Shown here: piece by piece, positions 57,402 to 64,000 of the stretch
How positions within the stretch are numbered: the first letter of the stretch is position 1
Layout: every line of letters starts with the position of its first letter
Source of the DNA: Limnohabitans sp. 2KL-17
Lineage (GTDB): Bacteria > Pseudomonadota > Gammaproteobacteria > Burkholderiales > Burkholderiaceae_C
Direction of reading: 5' to 3'
Length of the DNA stretch: 64,000 nt
NCBI RefSeq assembly: GCF_003063415.1
Contig: NZ_NESK01000016.1
Location: 1 to 64,000, forward strand
Position numbers and translations under genes: made by a program
The notes under the pieces: model-generated
The model's database searches: none
The model's input: the letters and a program-made list of their open reading frames with translations, nothing else
What the model was told of the DNA's origin: nothing

Positions 57402-57421
57402 AACACAAGCCTCTCCAACTT

Positions 57422-57457
57422 CCACGAAAAAAGCGGCATCAGCCGCTTTTTTCGTGG
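57422..57457. terminator. Bidirectional terminator between moeA and the RND permease gene
   Basis: A perfect 16-bp inverted repeat (CCACGAAAAAAGCGGC and its complement) around ATCA contains internal A6 and T6 tracts, so the GCGGC/GCCGC core acts as a terminator stem in either direction between these convergent genes. Confidence 0.9.
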
Positions 57458-57490
57458 TGAGGCCCAACGATGTGGCACTCAATGGGTCAA

Positions 57491-60400
57491 TCAGTGACTC
57501 ACAGCTGAAGGATCTTCCAGCGCAATAGCCTTGTTCGGGCCGGGCACCGCCTTGCGGGCCAACAGCGAGTACATGGTGGGCACTACAAAGATGGCCAGCA
57601 AAGTGCCCAGACTCATCCCGCCCACAATCACCCAGCCGATTTGCGTGCGGCTCTCAGCCCCCGCCCCGGTGGCCAGCGCCAGCGGCACCGCCCCCAGCAC
57701 CATGGCACCCGTGGTCATCAGGATCGGGCGCAAACGCTGGCCCGAAGCCTTGATCAATGCGTCTTGCGTGGCCAGTCCCTGCTCGCGCAACTGGTTGGTG
57801 AACTCGACGATCAGAATGCCGTGCTTGGTGATCAGGCCTACCAGGGTGATCAAGCCGATTTGCGAATACACATTGAGCGATCCGCCTGTGAACTTGAGCG
57901 CCAGCAAGGCCCCGATCATGGACAAGGGCACCGACAACATGATCACCAAGGGGTCAATGAAACTTTCAAACTGAGCGGCCAACACCAAAAAGATGAAGAA
58001 CAGCGCCAGTACAAAGACGATCACCAAAGCGCCTTGAGAGTTCTTGAATTCCCGCGAGGTGCCATTCAGCTCGGTTGTGTAACCGGGCTTGAGGATCTTT
58101 GCAGCGGTTTCGTCCATGAATTTGAGGGCTTCACCCAAAGAATAGTCGGGGGCCAAGTTGGCAGTGATGGACACCGAGCGACGCTGACCGAAGTGGTTCA
58201 ACTCCCGGGGAGACACACTTTCACGGACTTTGACCAGGCTCGACAGCGGAATCATGGTGTCGTTGCGGCCGCGTACCTGGATCACGTCGATGTCGTCAGG
58301 CGTGTTGCGGGCTGAAGCCAGGGTTTGCACAATCACGTCGTACTGCTCGGCATCGCGCTTGTAGCGCGTCACCACGCGACCGCCCAGCATGGTTTCGATG
58401 GTTTTAGCCACCACCTCGACGCTCACCCCCAACTCGGCGGCCTTGACGCGGTCCACCTCCACACGCAGTTCGGGCTTGTTCAAACGCAAGTCCACATCGG
58501 GCGACAAGATGCCCGGGTTCTTGGCGATTTCATCCATCATCTGCCGGGTCAGCAGGTTCAAATTCTGGTAACTGTCCGAGGTCTGGATAACGAAGTTCAA
58601 GGGGCGCTCACGGAAACCTTGACCCAGAGATGGCGGGGTGATCGGAAAAGCATTCACGCCCGGCAAGCTGTTGAACTTGGCGCCCAGTTCGCGGGCAATT
58701 TCGAGCGTGGTGCGCTTGCGCTCATCCCAGTCCACGGCCCGGTAGACCACCGTGCCCTGCCCCACTGTGGGGTTGCCCATGTTGGCAAAAATACGGTCGA
58801 ATTCCGGGTAGGCTTGGCCAAATTTTTCCAGCGACCGGGCATAGCGGTCGGTGTATTCCAATGTGGAGCCATCGGGCGCATTGACCGTGGCCAAAATTGT
58901 GCCCCGATCCTCCAGCGGAGCGAGTTCTTGCTTCATGGTGGGGTAAATCAGCGCAATGCCCACACCCGAACCGAGCATGACCAGCACCACTGCCCAGCGG
59001 GCACGGGTCAAAATCAGGCGCAACAAGTTTTCATAGCCACTGGCCAGCGCTGTGAGCCAGCGCTCCATGCTGCGGTCAAACCAACCGGGGTTGGGGTTGT
59101 GGCGCAAGAGCTTTGAACTGAGCATGGGCGACAAGGTCAGCGCGACAAAACCTGAAACCACCACAGCCCCGGCCAGCGCCAGAGCGAACTCGCCAAACAG
59201 CTTGCCCGTGCGCCCGGGGGTGAAGGCCAGGGGCGCGAACACGGCCGCCAGTGTCATGGTCATGGCGACCACCGCGAAACTGATTTCACGCACCCCTTTG
59301 ATGGCGGCAGAAAACGGGTCGAGGCCTTCTTCGATGTGGCGGTAGATGTTCTCCAGCACCACGATCGCATCGTCGACCACCAGACCAATGGCCAGCACCA
59401 GCGCCAGCAAGGTCAGGGTGTTGATGGTGAAGCCCGCCAAAGCCATCATGGCAAAAGCGCCAATCAGGCTGACGGGGATGGTGATGATCGGAATGATCGA
59501 GGCTCGAATGGTGCGCAAAAAGACAAAAATCACCAAGGCCACCAGCGCCACGGCCTCGATGATGGTTTGAAACACGTTCTTGATGGAGCGGTCAATGAAC
59601 ACCGAGTTGTCATTGGCCACATTGATCTCCATGTCACCCGGCAAATCGGCTTTCAGGCGAGGAATCATCTCCCGTACACCCTTGGACAACTCCAGCGGGT
59701 TGGCCGTGGCCTGACGGATCACGCCCGCAGAAATCGCGGGCTGCCCATTCAGGCGCACCATGCTGCGGTCATTGGCAGCATCTTCCTTGATTTGGGCCAC
59801 ATCGCGCAGCTTGACGGGAAAACCATTCACTGTTCGGATCACGATCTCACCAAATTGCGACGGACGGGTCAGGTCGGTCTGCGATGAAACGCTGAACTCG
59901 CGGGTGCGGGATTCGATGCGGCCAGCAGGCAATTCCAGGTTGCTGCGCCTGATGGCGTCTTCAACGTCTTGCGGTGTGAGTTTGAAGGACGACAAGCGTG
60001 CGTGGTCCAGGGAGACCAACATGGCGTATTTGCGCTCACCAAAAATTCGCACATCGGCCACACCGGTCACGGTTTGGAGCCGGGGCTTGACCACCCGATT
60101 GACCAGGTCGTTGATCTGCAAGGGATTCAAGGTATCGCTGGAAAAAGCCAGCCAGATCACTGGAAAGGCATCGGCTTCGACCTTGGCGATGACCGGCTCT
60201 TCAATGGCCTGAGGCAGACGGTTGCGCACGCGAGAGGTGCGGTCACGCACTTCTGCAGCCGCTGTATCGGCGTCTTTTTCAAGGCGAAACCGCACCGTGA
60301 TCTGCGACTGCTCGGCACGGCTGATCGAGGTGATCACATCCACTGCGTCAATGCCCGCAATTGAGTCTTCCAGGGGTTTGGTGACCTGTGATTCGATCAC

Positions 60401-60571
60401 CTCAGCTGATGCGCCTACGTAGCGGGTGGTCACCGTGACGGTCGGCTCATCGATCTTGGGGTATTCGCGAAGTGACAGGCTTTTGAAGCTGACCGCGCCA
60501 ATGAGCAAAATCAGCAAGGACATGACGACGGCCAGGACTGGCCGGCGAATGGAAACTTCAGCGAGTTGCAT
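57491..60571 (-). CDS. RND efflux transporter permease (HAE1 family)
   Basis: A 1026-residue inner-membrane pump with 12 membrane helices and two large periplasmic loops. The proton-relay acidic pair is in LVVDDAIVVLENIYRHIEEG (about residue 405), and the typical N-terminus is AEVSIRRPVLAVVMSLLILL. It exports hydrophobic compounds with the adaptor encoded upstream and an outer-membrane channel encoded elsewhere. ATG 60571 lies inside the 3' end of the adaptor gene; a GTG two codons earlier is also possible. Substrate is unknown, and no TetR-type regulator is adjacent. Confidence 0.94.
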   Translation of the reverse strand: MQLAEVSIRRPVLAVVMSLLILLIGAVSFKSLSLREYPKIDEPTVTVTTRYVGASAEVIESQVTKPLEDSIAGIDAVDVITSISRAEQSQITVRFRLEKDADTAAAEVRDRTSRVRNRLPQAIEEPVIAKVEADAFPVIWLAFSSDTLNPLQINDLVNRVVKPRLQTVTGVADVRIFGERKYAMLVSLDHARLSSFKLTPQDVEDAIRRSNLELPAGRIESRTREFSVSSQTDLTRPSQFGEIVIRTVNGFPVKLRDVAQIKEDAANDRSMVRLNGQPAISAGVIRQATANPLELSKGVREMIPRLKADLPGDMEINVANDNSVFIDRSIKNVFQTIIEAVALVALVIFVFLRTIRASIIPIITIPVSLIGAFAMMALAGFTINTLTLLALVLAIGLVVDDAIVVLENIYRHIEEGLDPFSAAIKGVREISFAVVAMTMTLAAVFAPLAFTPGRTGKLFGEFALALAGAVVVSGFVALTLSPMLSSKLLRHNPNPGWFDRSMERWLTALASGYENLLRLILTRARWAVVLVMLGSGVGIALIYPTMKQELAPLEDRGTILATVNAPDGSTLEYTDRYARSLEKFGQAYPEFDRIFANMGNPTVGQGTVVYRAVDWDERKRTTLEIARELGAKFNSLPGVNAFPITPPSLGQGFRERPLNFVIQTSDSYQNLNLLTRQMMDEIAKNPGILSPDVDLRLNKPELRVEVDRVKAAELGVSVEVVAKTIETMLGGRVVTRYKRDAEQYDVIVQTLASARNTPDDIDVIQVRGRNDTMIPLSSLVKVRESVSPRELNHFGQRRSVSITANLAPDYSLGEALKFMDETAAKILKPGYTTELNGTSREFKNSQGALVIVFVLALFFIFLVLAAQFESFIDPLVIMLSVPLSMIGALLALKFTGGSLNVYSQIGLITLVGLITKHGILIVEFTNQLREQGLATQDALIKASGQRLRPILMTTGAMVLGAVPLALATGAGAESRTQIGWVIVGGMSLGTLLAIFVVPTMYSLLARKAVPGPNKAIALEDPSAVSH

Positions 60572-61889
60572 CTGCACCCCTCAGGCAAGGGTTGGGCCCC
60601 GACATGGCCACTTTGCCCGCGGGAGCGCCTTGTCCTGGTTTGGACTTTCCAGCGGCTTCTTGGGCACCCTGAGGCCCTGCGGCAGGCGTGGGCGCTGCCC
60701 CGCCTGCGGCAGCGGCCCCTGGTGCTGGTGCACCCGCAACGCCTGGACCTGCAGCAGGCTTTCCGCCACCACCGGGCTGAGACAGGTCCACCACGCGCAC
60801 GGCCGTCCCGTCTTTTTGCAAACGCTGATGGCCGGCGGTGTCCACGGTGTCCCCTGCGGCAAGACCTTCAATAATTTCCACCTTGCCGGGCTGGCGCAAG
60901 CCGACTTTCACGGCCACACGCTCGGAAACCAGGGTGTCGGGTTTGTCACCCGCAACCACCTTGACCACAAAGGCACGCCCACCCTGCGGGATGATGGCCT
61001 CTTCAGGGATCACCAAGGCGTTTTCACGCGCCCCGAACACGGCATTGACACGTGCAAACATACCCGGGCGCAGTTGTTGTTGGCGGTTGTCGATGCAGCC
61101 ACGCACCCCCACCGATCGGCCACTGGCCTCGATCAGCGGGTCTACCGCTTGCACGATGGCGGTGAACGGGCGGCCCGGCAAAGCGTCGACTGTCAGTTGT
61201 GCTTTTTGTCCGGCGCGAATCTTGGCCTGGAAGCGCTCAGGCAAACGGAAATCCAGCAATACAGCGTCCATGTCTTCCACGTTGACCATGTCCGCACCGT
61301 CTTTGAGGTAGTCGCCCACATTGACCTGTCTGAGGCCTGTGATGCCATCGAAAGGCGCCAGCACTTTCAGGCGCTGCAAAGTGGCATCGGCCAAGGCCAG
61401 TTTGGCACGCGAGACCTCAAGGGCTGCGCCACTTTCGTCCAGCGAACGTTTGCTGATGAAGTTTTGCGTCACCAATTCCTGGTTGCGCTTGTGATTGGCC
61501 TCTGAAATCGACAGCTCGGCCTTGGCCTGAGACAACTGGGCCACCTGCAGCTGGTCTTCAAACTGGACCATCACCTGACCCTTGCGCACCCGCTGGCCAT
61601 CATTGAAGAAAATTTGCTTGACCCGTCCGCCCACTTCAGGCCGAAGCATCACACCCTGAAGAGACCGCAGGCTGCCCACGGCCTGGGTTTCATCCACCAG
61701 CGTCATGGTTTCAACTTTGGCCACCTCGACGGCGGGGGCTTTGCCTGCCCCAGCCCCAGTGGGCGCCGAAACAGCGGGTTTGGTGGCATCACCCGATGCG
61801 CTGGTTTTGTTTTGAAGCCACCACGCCACACCGGATGCGACGCAAATACCCACCAATGCCATCACGGCATATTTTTTCTTGTAAGCCAT
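60558..61889 (-). CDS. RND efflux periplasmic adaptor (membrane fusion protein)
   Basis: A 443-residue adaptor. An N-terminal membrane anchor (about residues 7-25, YAVMALVGICVASGVAWW) is followed by the lipoyl, hairpin and beta-barrel domains (for example GGRVKQIFFNDGQRVRKGQ and LAPFDGITGLRQVNVGDYL). After about residue 370 comes an unusual tail of 70 residues rich in Gly, Ala and Pro (GGGGKPAAGPGVAGA and similar). It links the permease to an outer-membrane channel. The last bases overlap the permease gene, indicating one operon. Confidence 0.93.
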   Translation of the reverse strand: MAYKKKYAVMALVGICVASGVAWWLQNKTSASGDATKPAVSAPTGAGAGKAPAVEVAKVETMTLVDETQAVGSLRSLQGVMLRPEVGGRVKQIFFNDGQRVRKGQVMVQFEDQLQVAQLSQAKAELSISEANHKRNQELVTQNFISKRSLDESGAALEVSRAKLALADATLQRLKVLAPFDGITGLRQVNVGDYLKDGADMVNVEDMDAVLLDFRLPERFQAKIRAGQKAQLTVDALPGRPFTAIVQAVDPLIEASGRSVGVRGCIDNRQQQLRPGMFARVNAVFGARENALVIPEEAIIPQGGRAFVVKVVAGDKPDTLVSERVAVKVGLRQPGKVEIIEGLAAGDTVDTAGHQRLQKDGTAVRVVDLSQPGGGGKPAAGPGVAGAPAPGAAAAGGAAPTPAAGPQGAQEAAGKSKPGQGAPAGKVAMSGPNPCLRGADATR

Positions 61890-62044
61890 TCAAAGATCTC
61901 TCGCAGGTTGAATTCACCAAGACTGACAGAATGTAACAGCGCTGTCCGATTTGCCCAATGGGTCAAGCCAGGGTGCGTTTCTGCCCTTTTGGGTGTATTT
62001 GGTGGCGCTGGCCAGTCCAATTTGCTTGCTGGCGCAGGTGGGCA

Positions 62045-62506
62045 TCAGCGTCCCAGGGCTTTGTCCACGCCTTGATTGGCCAGCGCATCGGCCCGCTCAT
62101 TGCCCGGATCGCCGTTGTGCCCCTTGACCCAGCGCCAATCGATCTGATGTCCCGAAGTGGACACCACGGCGTCGAGTTTTTGCCACAAATCGGCATTTTT
62201 GACGGGTTGCTTGGCGGCAGTGCGCCATCCCCGGACTTTCCAGCCATGAATCCACTCGGTGATCCCTTTGCGCACGTACTCGCTGTCCAGATAGAGGGTG
62301 ACCTGACAGGGGCGCTTCAGGGCCATCAAGCCCTCGATGACGGCCGTCATCTCCATCCGGTTGTTGGTGGTGTTGAGCTCTCCACCAAACAGTTCCTGCA
62401 CATGCTGGCCCGATTGCAGGCGAACGCCCCAGCCGCCTGGCCCGGGATTGCCTTTGCAAGCGCCATCGGTGTGAATTTCAACGTGGTTCAACAATGTCTT
62501 TTGCAT
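62045..62506 (-). CDS. rnhA: Ribonuclease HI
   Basis: A 153-residue enzyme that cuts RNA in RNA/DNA hybrids. The four catalytic acidic residues are in [12 protein letters not shown] (Asp), NNRMEMTA (Glu), LYLDSEYV (Asp) and [10 protein letters not shown] (Asp). ATG 62506 gives the usual length; the upstream methyltransferase gene overlaps it by 29 bases, so the two are probably co-transcribed. Confidence 0.96.
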   Translation of the reverse strand: MQKTLLNHVEIHTDGACKGNPGPGGWGVRLQSGQHVQELFGGELNTTNNRMEMTAVIEGLMALKRPCQVTLYLDSEYVRKGITEWIHGWKVRGWRTAAKQPVKNADLWQKLDAVVSTSGHQIDWRWVKGHNGDPGNERADALANQGVDKALGR

Positions 62507-63317
62507 CAGGCTGTTGGCCCATGAAGGTTTCGGAGCGGGCAGCAGGAACTGTCGCGGGAGCGGTTGATCGTACCGTGCGCCAGCGCCGGCCATCGATCAG
62601 GCGTCCAGCAGGCACTCTTTTGGTGGCCATCAGAAGGTAAACACCCCCCAGGATGGGCCACCAGCGCCCCCCCAGTGTGTCCATCCAGCCAAGGCGCTGC
62701 ATCCAGCGCTCACTGCCCAAGGCGGGGGTCCAGCCCGCGAACCGACTGACTTGGACCTCAAAACCCAGCAAGCGCAACCAGTCCCGCAAACGGCGATAGC
62801 CAATCAAGGCCGCAGAGGTGTTGTCCATCCGAACCTTGCTCTGCTGACCCCGGGCTTGTTGCCACCCCCACCAACTCCAGGGGTTCAGCCCGGTAATCAA
62901 GACCTGGCCCTCCGGAATCAGCACGCGCTCGACCTCTCGCAAACAGGCATGGGGATCGGCTGATCGCTCCAACGCGTGGGGCAAAACCACCAGATCCAGG
63001 CTGTCTGCAGGCCAAGGCCAAGCCTGGCTGTCCAGACACAAATCGGGCAGCCCCCCCGCAGTCAGGTCGGGCGTTGTGAAACAGGTTTCAAATTCAGCCT
63101 GCGCCAGCCAGCGGTGAGGCATTCGGTTGCTGCGCAAGGCCTGCAGATCGGGCCAGCCCAGTTGTACAGCATGGTAGCCAAACACGTCGGCCAGCAGCGC
63201 ATCGGCCTGCTGCTGCTCCCAAGCCAGCAAGCGTGACGCCACCGGCTGGCCCAAATCTGCCAGCCAGGTATCTCCTGAACGCTTGCTTTCTATAATCTGA
63301 CTCTCCATGAAACTCAT
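62478..63317 (-). CDS. SAM-dependent methyltransferase-like protein (class I, motif I degenerate)
   Basis: A 279-residue protein from ATG 63317 (AGAAGG lies upstream); ATG 63308 is the alternative. The later class I methyltransferase motifs are visible: [20 protein letters not shown] and [20 protein letters not shown] (about residues 108-146). The usual glycine-rich SAM loop near the start of the domain is not obvious, so activity is not assured. It lies between gloB (divergent, overlapping start) and rnhA (overlapping end), a gene order found in other Burkholderiales. Substrate unknown. Confidence 0.8.
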   Translation of the reverse strand: MSFMESQIIESKRSGDTWLADLGQPVASRLLAWEQQQADALLADVFGYHAVQLGWPDLQALRSNRMPHRWLAQAEFETCFTTPDLTAGGLPDLCLDSQAWPWPADSLDLVVLPHALERSADPHACLREVERVLIPEGQVLITGLNPWSWWGWQQARGQQSKVRMDNTSAALIGYRRLRDWLRLLGFEVQVSRFAGWTPALGSERWMQRLGWMDTLGGRWWPILGGVYLLMATKRVPAGRLIDGRRWRTVRSTAPATVPAARSETFMGQQPDAKDIVEPR

Positions 63318-64000
63318 TGCATTGCCCGCCTTCTCTGACAACTACATCTGGTTGTTGCACGATGACCACCACGCACTGGTGGTGGACCCCGGTGACAGTG
63401 CGCCTGTATTGACCTGGTTGCAGCAACACCCTAGTGTGCAACTGGACATGATTCTAGTCACGCACCACCACGCAGACCACACAGGCGGCCTGACCGACCT
63501 GGTGGACCGCACCGGTGCTCGGGTGGTGGGCCCGGCGATGGAAAAAATGCCCGTCGAGGCACAAGGCCTGGTGCAAGGCGACCGGCTGGACTGGCATGGC
63601 TTGCGCTTTGAGGTGCACGAGGTGCCCGGTCACACCCTGGGCCACATCGCTTTTTGGGCACAAGCTGTTAACCAAGCCCCTGTTCTTTTTTGCGGCGACA
63701 CCCTCTTTTCAGCGGGTTGCGGTCGGCTCTTTGAAGGTACGCCAGCACAAATGCTCAGCTCGCTGGACCGTTTGGCCGCCCTGCCAGATGACACCCGTGT
63801 TTGCTGCGCCCACGAATACACCCTGTCAAATTTGAAATTCGCCCTAGCAGTCGATCCGGACAACCAGTCCCTTCGCAGCTACGCCAAGATCTGTGCCGAT
63901 CTTCGCCAGCACAATCAACCCACCCTGCCCGTGCCCTTGGCGACCGAGCGAGCAATCAACCCTTTTTTACGAAGCCGCAGCGCCGCAGTCAGCAACGCCG
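63307..64000 (+). CDS. gloB: Hydroxyacylglutathione hydrolase (glyoxalase II), 3' end outside the window
   Basis: The first 231 residues of a metallo-beta-lactamase-fold enzyme, open to the window end. The metal-binding motif THHHADHTGG is at about residues 52-61, followed by GHTLGHIAF, GDTLFSAGCGR and CAHEYT, all in the glyoxalase II order. The C-terminal glutathione-binding helices have begun (NLKFALAVDP). It hydrolyses S-lactoylglutathione to lactate. The ATG at 63307 shares its bases with the start region of the divergent methyltransferase gene. Confidence 0.95.
   Translation, partial: MKLIALPAFSDNYIWLLHDDHHALVVDPGDSAPVLTWLQQHPSVQLDMILVTHHHADHTGGLTDLVDRTGARVVGPAMEKMPVEAQGLVQGDRLDWHGLRFEVHEVPGHTLGHIAFWAQAVNQAPVLFCGDTLFSAGCGRLFEGTPAQMLSSLDRLAALPDDTRVCCAHEYTLSNLKFALAVDPDNQSLRSYAKICADLRQHNQPTLPVPLATERAINPFLRSRSAAVSNA

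Overview
The window looks like the chromosome of a betaproteobacterium of the order Burkholderiales, most probably the family Comamonadaceae. This is inferred from gene order and protein style: an isc operon ending in dnaQ, phaC-phaA-phaB next to pgeF, ilvI-ilvH-ilvC-pssA-leuA, a sigma factor followed by DUF3619, DUF3106 and RDD genes, and the hppA and moa/moe neighbourhood. No species can be named from the sequence alone. Nearly all of the window is ordinary housekeeping chromosome. Only the first 3 kb are mobile.

Layout. 1-3.0 kb: the edge of an IS3-type element, an IS66-family element whose tnpA carries an in-frame amber codon, a gene-free remnant, then tRNA-Val(CAC) with its terminator. 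3.2-9.4 kb (minus): iscR-iscS-iscU-iscA-hscB-hscA-fdx-dnaQ, with a promoter and two IscR-type operators before iscR. 9.4-17.2 kb: uvrB (minus), an aromatic-type aminotransferase, an intracellular PHB depolymerase with a Lys/Ala-rich tail, an orphan RnfB-like ferredoxin, and a hybrid sensor kinase preceded by a small coupled membrane ORF. 17.4-25.5 kb: a complete propionyl-CoA to succinyl-CoA route (mutase, MeaB, PccB, PccA, VOC-type epimerase candidate) divergent from a GntR/FCD regulator, with a 12-bp direct repeat between them.

25.5-36.7 kb: dusA, nfeD-qmcA, the PHB synthesis genes phaC-phaA-phaB, pgeF, the N-degron pair aat-bpt, an IclR regulator and an S11 penicillin-binding peptidase. 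36.8-42.8 kb (minus): branched-chain amino acid synthesis, ilvI-ilvH-ilvC, pssA and leuA. leuA is preceded by a 17-codon leader peptide with four consecutive Leu codons and a terminator/antiterminator pair, which is the clearest regulatory device in the window. 43.1-46.4 kb (plus): ECF sigma factor, DUF3619, DUF3106, RDD, dgkA and a LOG-family gene. 46.4-64 kb: glnB, nadE, a FemAB-like acyltransferase, soluble and membrane pyrophosphatases back to back, an aldehyde dehydrogenase, moaA-mobA-moeA, an RND efflux pair, rnhA, a methyltransferase and the start of gloB, which runs off the window.

How it fits together: the cell makes and degrades polyhydroxybutyrate, oxidises propionyl-CoA through a B12-dependent mutase, makes its own branched-chain amino acids under attenuation control, and makes molybdenum cofactor. 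I found no prophage, CRISPR array, toxin-antitoxin pair or defence island. Start codons were chosen from family length, ribosome binding sites and overlaps, so several are shorter than the longest possible reading frame.
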